From IMG/VR virus record IMGVR_UViG_3300025645_000054, positions 1-64,000 of that record: a DNA stretch of 64,000 nucleotides, one strand, 5' to 3'. The translations under genes were made by a program, and so were the position numbers. The DNA comes from a virus. Position 1 is the stretch's first letter. Each line of letters starts with the position of its first letter. Under the pieces are notes generated by a model that saw only the letters and a program-made list of their open reading frames with translations, was not told the origin of the DNA and searched no databases. Positions 8,565 to 17,400 of the stretch are shown here, piece by piece.

Positions 8565-11500
8565 CGCTTACCTCCAGAAAGACTTAGAGTTCTGTTTGAG
8601 AGTTCAAGATCGATACCTTGTGCGCTCCAGTAGACGGCCACCGAAGTTGTGCCAGCGTTGACAGCTTGCCCGTATGAAAGCATCGGATAGTCTTCTACGT
8701 CTACGCCGCCTCTCGACTGTACCATAGAGCCGTTAACCCAGAGCTGAAAGTCATGTGCATAGGGTCCGCCAGCGTCGTAGCCGTGCGCACCACTCCACAG
8801 AACAATGATGTATCCTGACTGGTCGAAGTAGAGACTTCCGCTGTGAACCAGCTGATTTGCCCCGCCCACTAGGGCATTATTCAAAGTGGAAGAGCTAGCC
8901 ACCGTGACAGCATCGCCCGCAATTTGTAGGGTGTCGATATCCGCGACTTGAATTCGTCCCTTCGTGATGTAGGTCGTAGATCCGATCACCTGAAACGGGG
9001 AGGTGTAAGTCCCAGAGGAGGCCCCTTTGCCCACCCGGAAGGCATCCGCATCAATGATGAAGTCCGAGGTGACCTGACCATTGACCAGTGATGAAATCAG
9101 ACCGTACCCTGAGACCGCGCCGTTGTTGTTGATCTTGACGCCATGTACTGCTCTGATGCCGTCTATCGAATTTGTTGTGGTCGTAATATCGGCATATTGA
9201 CTACCAAGGGTGGTATTAAAGGTCGTAATTTGTGCGGCTATGGCCGTATCAGTGCTGGATGCTGTGTAATAATTGTTGGATAGGTTGGATGATACAACTC
9301 CGACATCTGTGTCGATTTTGGTGTTCAAGATCAGCGCAGAGTTTGCGATGGCCGTGTCTGTGCTGGTAATCGTGTAGTAGTTGTTGGTGAGGTCGGCCGT
9401 TACAGCTCCGACATCGGTGTCGATTTTAGTGTTCAAGATCAGTTCAGAAGCGACGAGGGCCGTATCTACGGTAGCAGCGGTGTAATAATTTTGGACCAAA
9501 TCTGCGACGACGCCGTCAACCCCTGCCGTCAGTTCAGTCTTCACTTCATCAACCACACCTTCAACACGGGCCGTCTCCAGTGCGTCTGTAACGCGGGCGT
9601 CGATGTCAAGCTCGGCCAGACGGTCGAAGCTCTCATCAAAGGCTCCGTTGAACCGTTCGAAGGCCTCTTGTGCGCTCAGGGCGATGTCATCCCAGATCGT
9701 ATTGACCGACCCAGGTCCGTCGACCAGAGAGAGCGGATCCGAAGGAGGCCCCTCGTTCCCGGAGGTGTCCACCGCGGTGATCCAGTATTGGTCAATTGTG
9801 TCATTGTCAGGGATGACCCGGACATAGCTGGTGGAGGGGGTCTCTTCCAAGAGGACCGCGTTCTCAAAGGTGTCCCCCAGAGCTCCACCATAAATCCGGA
9901 AGAATTTGAAGTCCGCTTCGAGGAACGGGGTACCATAGAGGTAGATCTCCGCGAGACCCCCTTCAATGGTCCAGCCCAGCACCTTGGCCGGCAGGGCTGT
10001 CTTGCCTACGACTGTGTGGGTGATCTCTTGGGACAGGAACCCGTCCTTCAGACGGATTTTGATGTTGTAATCCGCCCCATCCACGACGTTGGGGATATAG
10101 GCTGAGGCCCCGGCCCCGGTGATTACTTGATAGTCATCCACCCCCACCCGCCGGTAGAATACTTCCACCGTCGAGGGGATGTACTGGTTCCACGTGACAA
10201 AGATCCGGCTCTCAATAGACCCACTGGGGTGCTTGATAAGATGCTCCGTACCTGACTGTGCAACGATGGTATCTGGGGGACCTAAGCTGGCAAAGTCGGA
10301 GGAATAGCTGGTAGTGCCGGAGTACACCTGAACGTCCGCGTCACCGAATTTGTTGCCGTTGAACTCCAGCGCCGTAACCGTGAATACCTCAGCATCGGTA
10401 CCGTCTTCGGAGACCGAAAGAATCCTGAAGGGTTTCACCAGTCCAATCGTGGTTTCTTCCAACATGAACTGAGCGTGAGTAGGCATGTCCCCCGGCAACA
10501 CTCCCGAGGTGATGGTCAGAACCTGCGCGTTTGTGACCCCACTCTGGACGTAGAGCTCCGTGGCCCCTCCCGGGGACTGGACAATCATCTTCATCGACGT
10601 ATTAACAGGAACCACCAAAGGATCTCTAAGAGTGATCTGGTTACCGTCAGCACTCTTGATCCGGCCAGAGAGGCCCCACCGCATCGTCGGATCCGAAATC
10701 CCGATGAGATCATAAACCTCCAAGAGCATGCCCTGACGTGGAACCTTAAAGGTCGCTGTCAGAGTTTCAGTGTTCGCCCGCAGGAGCCGAAGGAACGCCC
10801 TACGCTGGGCCTCGGTTACGTCAACACACCCGACGGCGAAGTGATCCCGCGCAGTGCGGCCGTGCTTCGTGACGAAGGCGGGGATGTCAATCCGCCGAAC
10901 GTCTTTCTCCCAGCCCAAGTCAGGGTTGATGAAGGTCACGTTGTAGGTGTTTGGCCGGGTCTCCACGTCTGTGTAATTGTAGGAGAAGTCCCCATTCTCA
11001 ACAGACTCGGGGCCAAAAATGCTTTTGATTGTCCCCGGCTTGTCCACTTTTAGGACGATCATACCCGACGGGTCTTCTGTCAGCTGACCCCCGAAGATCG
11101 CTGCGATATAATGCAGCATGCTGTGGCCATCGCGCTGGTCGTCGATCACATCATTATAAGTGAAGCGAGGCTGAAAACCTCCAGCCTCCCGGGGTACCAG
11201 AACATCACACCACTGTGCGGCATCATAGAAACTGAAACGGTCCACCAGTAGATCCGGATAGTAGGCCTTTGCACCATAGGTCTCATTGGTCAGAAGGTCA
11301 TACAGACACCATGCGGGGTTGTCCGTGAAACCATCTTTGAATGTCCCATCCCATGTCCCGGTGCAGTATCGGGTCACTGGTTCATAGTTGGAAGGGATCT
11401 TGGTGATCTTGCCGTTCCAGTCGGCAGAAAGATTCGGGACCCCATTGAGCTGATCCGAGGCCTCAGACAGGACCCGGACCAATGCTAGGTTGTTGTAGGT

Positions 11501-12142
11501 TTGAGGATCCGCTGTGGTGACCTGAAGGCTCTCCCACGCGATGTTGATGTCATGGTTGTCGTTCTCATCCTGCGCCAGCTCAACCCAGACTTCCCAGTCC
11601 CCGTTGATGCGGGGAACCTGCTTGGTAAATTCTTTGACTGAGGTTGCGCTGATCTTGAGATCTTCGTTCCAGGCATCTGTGCCGAAGAACCAATTCCATG
11701 TCGTTGTCCCGACCTCACGGTACAGCATCTTCAGATTGATGTTCACCTTCTGAACATCACCGTTGTCCTGTTGCTCCAGAACCCGGTTGAACACAATTCG
11801 CACGTCCAAAGAATCTATGGTATTGCTGAGGTTGGAGGGTGTGAGCCTGACCACAGGTACGTTGTGCGCGAGTGTCGTGCTGACACTGACGTTGGAAGTC
11901 GTGCCGCCAAGCACGTTTCGAACGGGGGAAGCCACATCCCCCCCACGGTAGTCATGCAGCTCGAATTTGAAGAAGTTGAGGTTGCCACCTTGTGAGACCA
12001 AGGGGGTTTCGCCCAGATAGAAACTGCGACCGCCATCTACCAGACCAGCGATCGGTCCTTCACAAATACCCAATGTGAGCTCGACAACGTCGTCGCTCTT
12101 GAAGCTGTCCTCAGGAATACTTGGACCACCACCCTTACCCAT
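8561..12142 (-). CDS. J: tail tip / host specificity protein J
   Basis: 1193 residues, close to lambda gpJ in size and position after gene I. The N-terminus (VVELTLGICEGPIAGLVDGG, SFYLGETPLVSQGG) is the typical J start. A phage-tail-tip core follows around residues 400-520 (RIDIPAFVTKHGRTARDHFA, QGMLLEVYDLIGISDP), then fibronectin-like segments near 640-790. The C-terminal part has three tandem ~32-residue repeats (NNYYT..STDTAIA...LNTKIDTDVG) at about 880-985 and a lectin-like end. It should form the central tail tip that contacts the receptor. Its start overlaps the stop of the upstream I-like gene. Confidence 0.92.
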   Translation of the reverse strand: MGKGGGPSIPEDSFKSDDVVELTLGICEGPIAGLVDGGRSFYLGETPLVSQGGNLNFFKFELHDYRGGDVASPVRNVLGGTTSNVSVSTTLAHNVPVVRLTPSNLSNTIDSLDVRIVFNRVLEQQDNGDVQKVNINLKMLYREVGTTTWNWFFGTDAWNEDLKISATSVKEFTKQVPRINGDWEVWVELAQDENDNHDINIAWESLQVTTADPQTYNNLALVRVLSEASDQLNGVPNLSADWNGKITKIPSNYEPVTRYCTGTWDGTFKDGFTDNPAWCLYDLLTNETYGAKAYYPDLLVDRFSFYDAAQWCDVLVPREAGGFQPRFTYNDVIDDQRDGHSMLHYIAAIFGGQLTEDPSGMIVLKVDKPGTIKSIFGPESVENGDFSYNYTDVETRPNTYNVTFINPDLGWEKDVRRIDIPAFVTKHGRTARDHFAVGCVDVTEAQRRAFLRLLRANTETLTATFKVPRQGMLLEVYDLIGISDPTMRWGLSGRIKSADGNQITLRDPLVVPVNTSMKMIVQSPGGATELYVQSGVTNAQVLTITSGVLPGDMPTHAQFMLEETTIGLVKPFRILSVSEDGTDAEVFTVTALEFNGNKFGDADVQVYSGTTSYSSDFASLGPPDTIVAQSGTEHLIKHPSGSIESRIFVTWNQYIPSTVEVFYRRVGVDDYQVITGAGASAYIPNVVDGADYNIKIRLKDGFLSQEITHTVVGKTALPAKVLGWTIEGGLAEIYLYGTPFLEADFKFFRIYGGALGDTFENAVLLEETPSTSYVRVIPDNDTIDQYWITAVDTSGNEGPPSDPLSLVDGPGSVNTIWDDIALSAQEAFERFNGAFDESFDRLAELDIDARVTDALETARVEGVVDEVKTELTAGVDGVVADLVQNYYTAATVDTALVASELILNTKIDTDVGAVTADLTNNYYTITSTDTAIANSALILNTKIDTDVGVVSSNLSNNYYTASSTDTAIAAQITTFNTTLGSQYADITTTTNSIDGIRAVHGVKINNNGAVSGYGLISSLVNGQVTSDFIIDADAFRVGKGASSGTYTSPFQVIGSTTYITKGRIQVADIDTLQIAGDAVTVASSSTLNNALVGGANQLVHSGSLYFDQSGYIIVLWSGAHGYDAGGPYAHDFQLWVNGSMVQSRGGVDVEDYPMLSYGQAVNAGTTSVAVYWSAQGIDLELSNRTLSLSGGKR

Positions 12143-12846
12143 TAACCAGCCACCGGTACATTAGAGAGACTGGATACGTTTGAGGTGTACACCGGTCTGA
12201 GGGGACGAAGAGCGTCAACAAGGTGGAGTGTGTCATAGGTCTTATGGATCCCATCCCCGGCTTCTACCGTGACCCCCTCGGAGGCATCGGAATTGACCAG
12301 ACGTTTTGTGTCGACGTCGAAGGATAGGATCTGACCACCAAAACGGCGGGTGCCATAAATCAAGGGGATCGGGGTATCCACGTCGACGGTGTTCTGCACC
12401 GTTCCAAAATACTGGGACTTCTCATCCTCGTTGTCCTCGGGACTAGGGACCAGCATTTGCAGGATCCCGCCAAGGGCCATCATAGCGCCGGCAGAAAAGA
12501 CACTGGCGGCAGTGATGAGGGACTTGCCCCCGATCACGAGAAAACTTGCGCCACCCATGGCGAATGACAGACCGATCAGCGCGACCCCGATAAGGACCTG
12601 CATGAGACCCCCCTTGCCGCCACCACCGAAGGTGATGGTACGCACGTGGATCTCATCAATGTCTTGGCGCTGGAACAAGTCCTCGTAGTTGTCCACTCCG
12701 TCAATCTTGACCGAGAGGGGTTCGTCTACGTCGACGTACTGCTCAAGAAAGCGCATCGCTTCGGCTACTGTAGCCGCCTCGACTTCAATAGGCTTGTCAT
12801 GATGCTCAGCCAGCTGGCCGTGGAGATATATCGTCTTCCGCGTCAA
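12142..12846 (-). CDS. I: tail tip assembly protein I-like
   Basis: A lambda I-like protein. It begins TRKTIYLHGQLAEHHDKPIE, has a Gly-rich hydrophobic middle (GGLMQVLIGVALIGLSFAMG, SLITAASVFSAGAMMALGGI) and continues TPIPLIYGTRRFGGQILSFD, typical of lambda_tail_I proteins. A longer frame opens at a GTG at 12873. I prefer the TTG at 12846 because the family normally starts right before the RKTIYLHG strand, and this reduces overlap with the JAMM gene ending at 12806. It acts with J and the NlpC/JAMM proteins in building the tail tip. Confidence 0.8.
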   Translation of the reverse strand: MTRKTIYLHGQLAEHHDKPIEVEAATVAEAMRFLEQYVDVDEPLSVKIDGVDNYEDLFQRQDIDEIHVRTITFGGGGKGGLMQVLIGVALIGLSFAMGGASFLVIGGKSLITAASVFSAGAMMALGGILQMLVPSPEDNEDEKSQYFGTVQNTVDVDTPIPLIYGTRRFGGQILSFDVDTKRLVNSDASEGVTVEAGDGIHKTYDTLHLVDALRPLRPVYTSNVSSLSNVPVAG

Positions 12847-13171
12847 AATTGTACACCATTCCGTCAAGTACACAGTACGCTCTTACTTCGTCACTATAAA
12901 TAACGAAATGTTTAAGACTTGGCCATGATTTAAAAAACCAAAAGTCAGGGATGGAAAGATTGGCCGACCCTCGGGGGTGTGTGTGCCAAGATGCCAGAGC
13001 GCCGGCCAGAGCCTCCTCTGGAATCTGAAACATTTCTGTGGGGTCTTTTGCGAGGTTTTCTGTCTCCAGAATCTCCCCCTCGGGGGTGATGACCCCGCAG
13101 CGCTCAGCTGCGTCCGTCCAGAGCTCTTTTAGCTGCGGCTTGAAACTCTGGGTTTTTGAAAAGCTCAACAT
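12806..13171 (-). CDS. JAMM/Mov34-type metallopeptidase, K-like N-terminal half
   Basis: A JAMM-domain protein of about 121 residues. The metal-binding signature is clear: HTHPRGSANLSIPD, that is H-x-H-P...S-x-x-D. An upstream Glu in GEILETEN or EMFQIPEE could complete the site. The ATG at 13171 follows GAGG with six-base spacing and is preferred over the longer frame from 13219. In lambda gpK this domain is fused in front of an NlpC/P60 domain; here the two are separate genes in reversed order. It probably acts in tail-tip maturation or peptidoglycan contact. Confidence 0.8.
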   Translation of the reverse strand: MLSFSKTQSFKPQLKELWTDAAERCGVITPEGEILETENLAKDPTEMFQIPEEALAGALASWHTHPRGSANLSIPDFWFFKSWPSLKHFVIYSDEVRAYCVLDGMVYNFDAEDDISPRPAG

Positions 13172-13598
13172 CGATGACCTCATGGATATGTACGGAATCG
13201 CCCTCGACCGGGCGGGCAATTTTAGGGTGTCTCAGAACCACGTTGGCCCTACGGCCCCACCTGGGGCGTAGGGGATCCAAGCAGCTCAGCTGCTGGGGAA
13301 GGGCATGCAGGATCTGGTTTCCCTCGACCACAATGGCCGCATGGGTGTTGGTCCTTGTGCCATAAGGCATCAGCAGGATATCCCCGACGCGGAGATGGTC
13401 ATCAAAGACGTTCTGGAAATCCGTCTGCTTGTAGAGCGAGTACAGATCGAGATGGGGATCCTCCCAAAAGTCACTAGGGCGGGCCACGTTGGGGGTCCAG
13501 ATGCCGTAGACCTCGATGAGGTAGTTTCGGATCAGGAAGAAGCAGTCGTTCTTCCCCTCTTCATAGGCGATACCCAGCCATTTATTTAAGTCGGACAT
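13104..13598 (-). CDS. NlpC/P60 family peptidase, tail assembly K-like C-terminal half
   Basis: 164 residues from the ATG at 13598 (MSDLNKWLGIAYEEGKNDCF), which is preceded by GGAG. The catalytic Cys lies in NDCFFLIRNYL and the His in NTHAAIVVEGNQILHAL, as in NlpC/P60 cysteine peptidases. Its place between minor tail protein L and the JAMM gene matches lambda gpK, whose C-terminal half has this fold. It probably cleaves cell wall peptides during DNA entry or helps tail assembly. It overlaps both neighbours. Confidence 0.85.
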   Translation of the reverse strand: MSDLNKWLGIAYEEGKNDCFFLIRNYLIEVYGIWTPNVARPSDFWEDPHLDLYSLYKQTDFQNVFDDHLRVGDILLMPYGTRTNTHAAIVVEGNQILHALPQQLSCLDPLRPRWGRRANVVLRHPKIARPVEGDSVHIHEVIDVELFKNPEFQAAAKRALDGRS

Positions 13599-14064
13599 GA
13601 GGGAACTCCGGTGGGGCATATTGGCGATACGGCAGCTTGAAGCGGGCCCCATCCAAAGCGCCCCGGGACTCCAAAACTATAATCTCTTTGGTGACGCTGA
13701 GCACCCGGCTGACACGCATCTCGCGCTTCAGCGACCGGTCGTCCCCTGCCGTCAGATCACTCTTGAGGAGCTGGTACCGGATGAGGGTCGCCCCCTCTAA
13801 TGACCGCTGGTCTACAGCGGACGTGAAGATCCCCTCGGGGTTCACCACTGAGAAGCGGGGACGGTTCTTTTTATCATTGGACTGTTTTCCCGCATCGCTT
13901 AGAGCGCAGGGGATCTCCTCAAAGGTTTTCCCCATCCAGACGATCTCCCCGACCGGGGACATTCGAACGATAGCCCCGTCTGTGTCCGTCAGCTCAAAGA
14001 GCAGAACAAAGGGCTCGTTCTCAAGATTGTGGGCCTGAGCGATGATCGTGGCGGGTGTGGTCAT
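13582..14064 (-). CDS. L: minor tail protein L
   Basis: 160 residues. VLLFELTDTDGAIVRMSPVG, the ATLIRYQLLKSDLT segment and the end ALDGARFKLPYRQYAPPEFP follow the lambda gpL family pattern. Only one Cys is visible, so the Fe-S-type cysteine set of lambda L seems absent. It lies between M and the NlpC/P60 gene, the same order as in lambda (M-L-K-I-J). The start overlaps the M stop by four bases. Confidence 0.85.
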   Translation of the reverse strand: MTTPATIIAQAHNLENEPFVLLFELTDTDGAIVRMSPVGEIVWMGKTFEEIPCALSDAGKQSNDKKNRPRFSVVNPEGIFTSAVDQRSLEGATLIRYQLLKSDLTAGDDRSLKREMRVSRVLSVTKEIIVLESRGALDGARFKLPYRQYAPPEFPHVRLK

Positions 14065-14444
14065 GGGATCTCCAGGAGCTCGACACGGACTTCCTCAAGC
14101 ACCCCGGTACCCCCCATGACCCCCTCGGGGATCTCCAGAGGCCGGTTAAACTTGCAGACGAGTGTGCCATAAACGGGGTGATCGAAGTTGAAGCTGAAGG
14201 CCAGTTTGTGGTCATTATAGAAGTTTTCGAGGACCAGCATGTTGCGACCGGGTTCTGTGACAGCGGTCAGGTCTCCCCCCGCGTCACAGAAATACTGCAG
14301 CCCGGGGATGCTCAGCTGGAAGAGCCGTTGGTCCGGGGCCTGCGCGGCCGCGGTGTGGACATAGCTGCGCCCCAACTGCATGCGCAGACCACTCTCTGGG
14401 TAGCGAGTGGAGAACCGGAAGTAGGTGCAAGGAAAGTTCTCCAT
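14061..14444 (-). CDS. M: minor tail protein M
   Basis: 127 residues. The sequence MENFPCTYFRFSTRYPES and the end TGVLEEVRVELLEIP fit the phage minor tail protein M family (lambda gpM). It lies directly downstream of the tape measure gene, with start and stop sharing one base, and upstream of L. It is needed at the distal end of the tail for tip assembly in lambda; the same role is inferred here. Confidence 0.85.
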   Translation of the reverse strand: MENFPCTYFRFSTRYPESGLRMQLGRSYVHTAAAQAPDQRLFQLSIPGLQYFCDAGGDLTAVTEPGRNMLVLENFYNDHKLAFSFNFDHPVYGTLVCKFNRPLEIPEGVMGGTGVLEEVRVELLEIP

Positions 14445-17400
14445 TACATGGATCCTCCACTGATGGCCCGGATTAGCTGGCCAGTTGATCCATTCTTGGC
14501 GATGTCATCAGAGATGATGGCGATCATGTCATTCGGGCCCGGAACTGGTGCGCGAGAGCGCTCGTCCACCAACCACAGGTTCTGGTTCTGGCCGGGGCCT
14601 TTTGGCTTGGCCGCGCCCACGATCCCACCAGCGGCCTTGCGTTTGGTGTTGCCCATGGAGTTCAACCGATCCAGTTCTTCCCGACCAATCATCCGGGCAG
14701 CGGAGGCGCGGAGGACATACTCACCGGGCATCAACAGGTGAGGCTGGCTGTCCCGGGCGAGGTTACCCTCCACAGGACCACCGCCGGCCTTTCGGACCAT
14801 GCCTCCTTCTCGGGACCCCTTGAGGCCGTCAAGCATGTCCGAGATAAATCCACCGGCCGCTGACCCCTTGCCGAAGATGCTCATCGTGGCTTCGAGGGCC
14901 TTGATGGCCAGCATACGGGCGAAGACCTGCATCAGGCTCTGGACGACAGATGCAGCGAAGTCGCGGAAAGCATCCTTGCCGCTCTTGGTTCCGCTCACCA
15001 GATCGGTGAACAGGGTGCCAAAGCCTGTGAGGAGATTGTTCAGGACATCCTTGGTGCCCTCTTCCACGGTCTTGACGACCGAGAGAGACTCTTTGGACCA
15101 GTCCTTGATGACCTTGCTCAGGTCGATCTGGGCCATACCCTGCTTCTCTTTGAGCCAGAGGATATTCTCCTCTTCCTGTTTGATGAAGCTGGTCAGCTTA
15201 CCGTGCTGATCAAGGAGGGCGGTCAGGCGCTCTTCCTCGGCCACGGTGCGCGTGGTCTTGGCCGAGATCTGGTCGATCAGCCCCCGACGTTTTTCAAGCT
15301 CCGCATTCGCATCCTGCAGGGCCGACAGAATGGTCTCGAGACCCTGTCGTTCGTCCCCACCATTGTCGATGTCGATGGTCGCGGACCCGATGTCGTTCTT
15401 GATGCTGGCTAGCATCTTTTCGAACTCAGGGTCTCTCTTCTTGTGCTTCCGCCCTCCACGCCCGGGCTTCGCAGCTTTCTCAGCGGCGGCGGCGTCTTTT
15501 TCAGCCCGAGCGGCAGCACGGGCTCCGTAAACGACAAAGCCATCTACGAAGGTATCAAACCATGTGGCTGGGGCTCCTCCTCGACTCTCCTCCTGTTCCA
15601 GTTGGGTCAGAGCACCGGCGGCACCCACCTCGTCGCCAGCGAACTCTTCTCGGATCTCGGCGCGGGCTTTCTGGCCCTGAAAGGTGCGCATGAGGCTACC
15701 GGCCCGGGCCAGTTTACCCGCCAGTCGGCTGGCTGCGCTGACGGCTCTTTCGATGGGCCCCGCCAAGTTAAGATCTGAAATTTTCTGACCTTCGCGGAAC
15801 GCCGCCAGCAGTTCCTCTTTCAAATCCGCAGAGGCCTCACTGCTGTCCACAATCAGTTTATAGGCATCATACTCGGCCTCATTTCGGGCTTTCACGACCT
15901 GGAGATTATCTTCACCCAGGATCTTCGTCAGAAAGGCGACTTTGTTCTGGGCCTTCATGACCGCCAGTTTCTCCTCGGCCTCTTTGGTGTCCTCTTTAGC
16001 CCGGTTCTTAAATTTCAGATCCAGTAATTTTTGCATCTGAGCCAGTTGGTCCTCGACCAGAGCTCCCAGCCCCGCCGCTTCCATCGCGACGCGGACATGC
16101 TCTTTCTCGATGTCCAGCTTAGCTTGGGCCAGCTCACGGCTGTCAGCCTCATACTTGAGCTTGACCTCCTCCAGCTCAATTTGCTTTTCGAGCTCAGCTG
16201 TTTCTGCCGCTACCGCGTCGATGACATCCGTCACCCGATCAGTGGTCTTGTCCTGAATATCCGCCCCTTGGGCATCATAATCAGCATTGACCCCCAGCGC
16301 TTGTGCTGCCTGCAGATCGGCATCCCCTCCTGCGGCAGCAATCGCCTTGAGTTCCAGATCCCGAACAACCTCCAGCTGGTCCAGCTGTGCGGTCAGGGCG
16401 TTGGCGATCGCGGTGAAACCTTTGGCCTCACTGAGTTCTTTCCCCAGTTCCTCGAGCTTTTTCTTCGCGGCCTTGACGTCCTCCCCCGCGATCTTCTCAT
16501 TGACCGTGTCGGCTTCCTCTTTGAAACCTCGGAAGATGTTGAGCGCGGTACTCTCAGCTTCGTTGATCATCTGGGTGATGAGATCAATGTTTTCTTGGGA
16601 GGTGATGATGCCAGCATCTATCAGCATCTGCAGCGTCTGACGCTGCTGGTCGCTGTCTCGGTCAAAATTCGCAAAGCGCTGGGACACCTCTTTAAACCGC
16701 GCGTTAGCGGTTGTGCCTGAGATGTTTCCCCCGATCCGGGCTGCAACATCCGTATCTAGTTCAGAAGCGTCATCTATCAAGGTGGCAACTGCAGGGTTGC
16801 TTCGTTCCACCGCGGCTTCCCGCACCCGGATTTGTTCCTGCTTCTGCTGGATGTATCTCTCCAGATCTTGCAGCTGAGTGAAGGTATCCGCCGAACCATC
16901 TAGGATTGACTTTATGTACTCTGCCAGTACCCCCTGTACCCGATGGTTTATCCCAGTCTTGTCCCGGGCATTGGTTTCAAAATCCAAAAGGAGAGCGTTC
17001 AACTGTGACGTGGAGCTTCCCACCTGATTGGCAGAGGCCCCGGGAATAGCCAATGGTACAGCCAGTTTTTGGATATTCTTCAGCTGCGTAGACTGATACT
17101 GGGACGCGGAATTGTCCCTGCGAAGATCATAGGGAACCTCCATAACCGTTTTCTTATTCGCCTTCAGCCCTTGAGATAGAGTGTCCTGAGTGCTCTTAAT
17201 CAGCGTGTCCAGATCCCGGATCGACGTGTCCATTTCCAAGACAAACTTCTGAGAAAGTTCCTTTCTCAGGTCACGCATGGTCTTGATCAAATCAACGACT
17301 GTCGTCCCGACACTGTCGGCATCCTTGCCCATCTCGACGAACTGCCGCTGGACGTCTAGGATGGCCGACTCCAGGATAGCCCCGCCGCCCGAGAGGAGAT

